Source: Bacillota bacterium (GTDB taxonomy: Bacteria > Bacillota > Clostridia > Lachnospirales > Lachnospiraceae). Taken from it: DNA of 13,439 nucleotides. Location: positions 1-13,439 of the forward strand of contig JAEZHX010000260.1 in assembly GCA_023436765.1 (NCBI GenBank), given 5' to 3'. Shown here piece after piece: positions 13,282 to 13,439 of the stretch (position 1 is the first letter of the stretch; every line of letters starts with the position of its first letter). The translations under genes and the position numbers were made by a program. The notes below the pieces were generated by a model. The model saw only the letters and a list, made by a program, of their open reading frames with translations. It was not told the DNA's origin and ran no database searches.

Positions 13282-13439
13282 AAATAAAGAGTATATAGCG
13301 ATGATAAAAGCTACGATTTCAGAATTCTTCAGAGAGCCGGTGGTCGGTGCGAACCGGTGAGGGACGAAATCCTTCCACTTTTGGAGCTATTGGCGAGGAG
13401 CCAAAGGTTGGTAACCTTTATCTTACTTTCGAGTGGCAG
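13282..13439 (+). promoter_or_regulatory. T-box riboswitch leader (3' part outside window), probable tRNA-Ser type
   Basis: Stem I features appear in order: GATGA (13300-13304), lower stem AAAAG (13306-13310) with CTTTT (13378-13382), upper stem GATTTC (13315-13320) with GAAATC (13366-13371), AGAGAG (13331-13336), the distal CCGGT/ACCGG hairpin (13337-13357) and TTTTGGAGC (13379-13387). The specifier loop strand is CTTCCA (13372-13377); UCC followed by A fits a serine codon best, UUC (Phe) is the alternative. Hairpins TTGGC/GCCAA (13390-13404) and AGGTT/AACCT (13405-13417) follow, and GTGGCAG at the window end looks like the beginning of the T-box antiterminator sequence. Such leaders sense uncharged tRNA and control aminoacyl-tRNA synthetase or amino-acid genes. 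The regulated gene lies beyond the window. Confidence 0.85.

Overview
The window reads as a chromosomal segment of a low-to-mid GC Gram-positive anaerobe, most likely a clostridial (Lachnospiraceae-like) bacterium. Supporting signs are strong AGGAGG-type ribosome sites, a consensus TTGACA-17-TAATAT promoter, lipoprotein (not periplasmic) versions of a substrate-binding protein and a VWA protein, and a T-box leader. Organism assignment is inference from style, not from a marker gene. Nearly all genes lie on the minus strand, so the operon is read from right to left.

Layout from right to left. Positions 13282-13439 (+) hold the 5' part of a T-box leader that controls a gene beyond the window edge, preceded by its own promoter. 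A divergent consensus promoter at 13097-13125 (-) starts the main operon: sugar-binding lipoprotein (11863-13023), a perfect 16-bp inverted repeat (11758-11840), a tandem-domain RbsA/MglA-type ATPase (10203-11720), two RbsC-type permeases (9272-10216 and 8311-9261), an AHL-lactonase-like metallo-beta-lactamase-fold hydrolase (7396-8202), a UPF0261/Tm-1-like protein (6073-7305), an RpiB-type isomerase overlapping it by 4 bp (5618-6076), a 187-bp gap rich in competing inverted repeats, a triosephosphate-isomerase-like protein (4636-5430), a class II aldolase/decarboxylase (4005-4619), a GntR/FCD regulator (3208-3942) and a RuBisCO-like protein (RLP, 1831-3099). Downstream and probably separate is a YfbK-type VWA lipoprotein (1-1688, cut by the window edge) with its own possible ECF-sigma promoter.

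The operon looks like a complete uptake-and-breakdown unit for an unidentified sugar, sugar acid or sugar lactone. The most informative combination is RLP + TIM-like + RpiB-like. In known D-apionate catabolism an RLP (OiaC) decarboxylates 3-oxo-isoapionate 4-phosphate to L-erythrulose 1-phosphate, and TIM-like and RpiB-like isomerases (LerI/EryH and EryI type) turn that into D-erythrose 4-phosphate. The window fits that exit route, but no recognisable kinase or dehydrogenase is present. Instead it has a UPF0261 protein, an MBL-fold hydrolase and a class II aldolase. This may be a variant or undescribed pathway, with UPF0261 as the enzyme of unknown role. The substrate assignment is a hypothesis.
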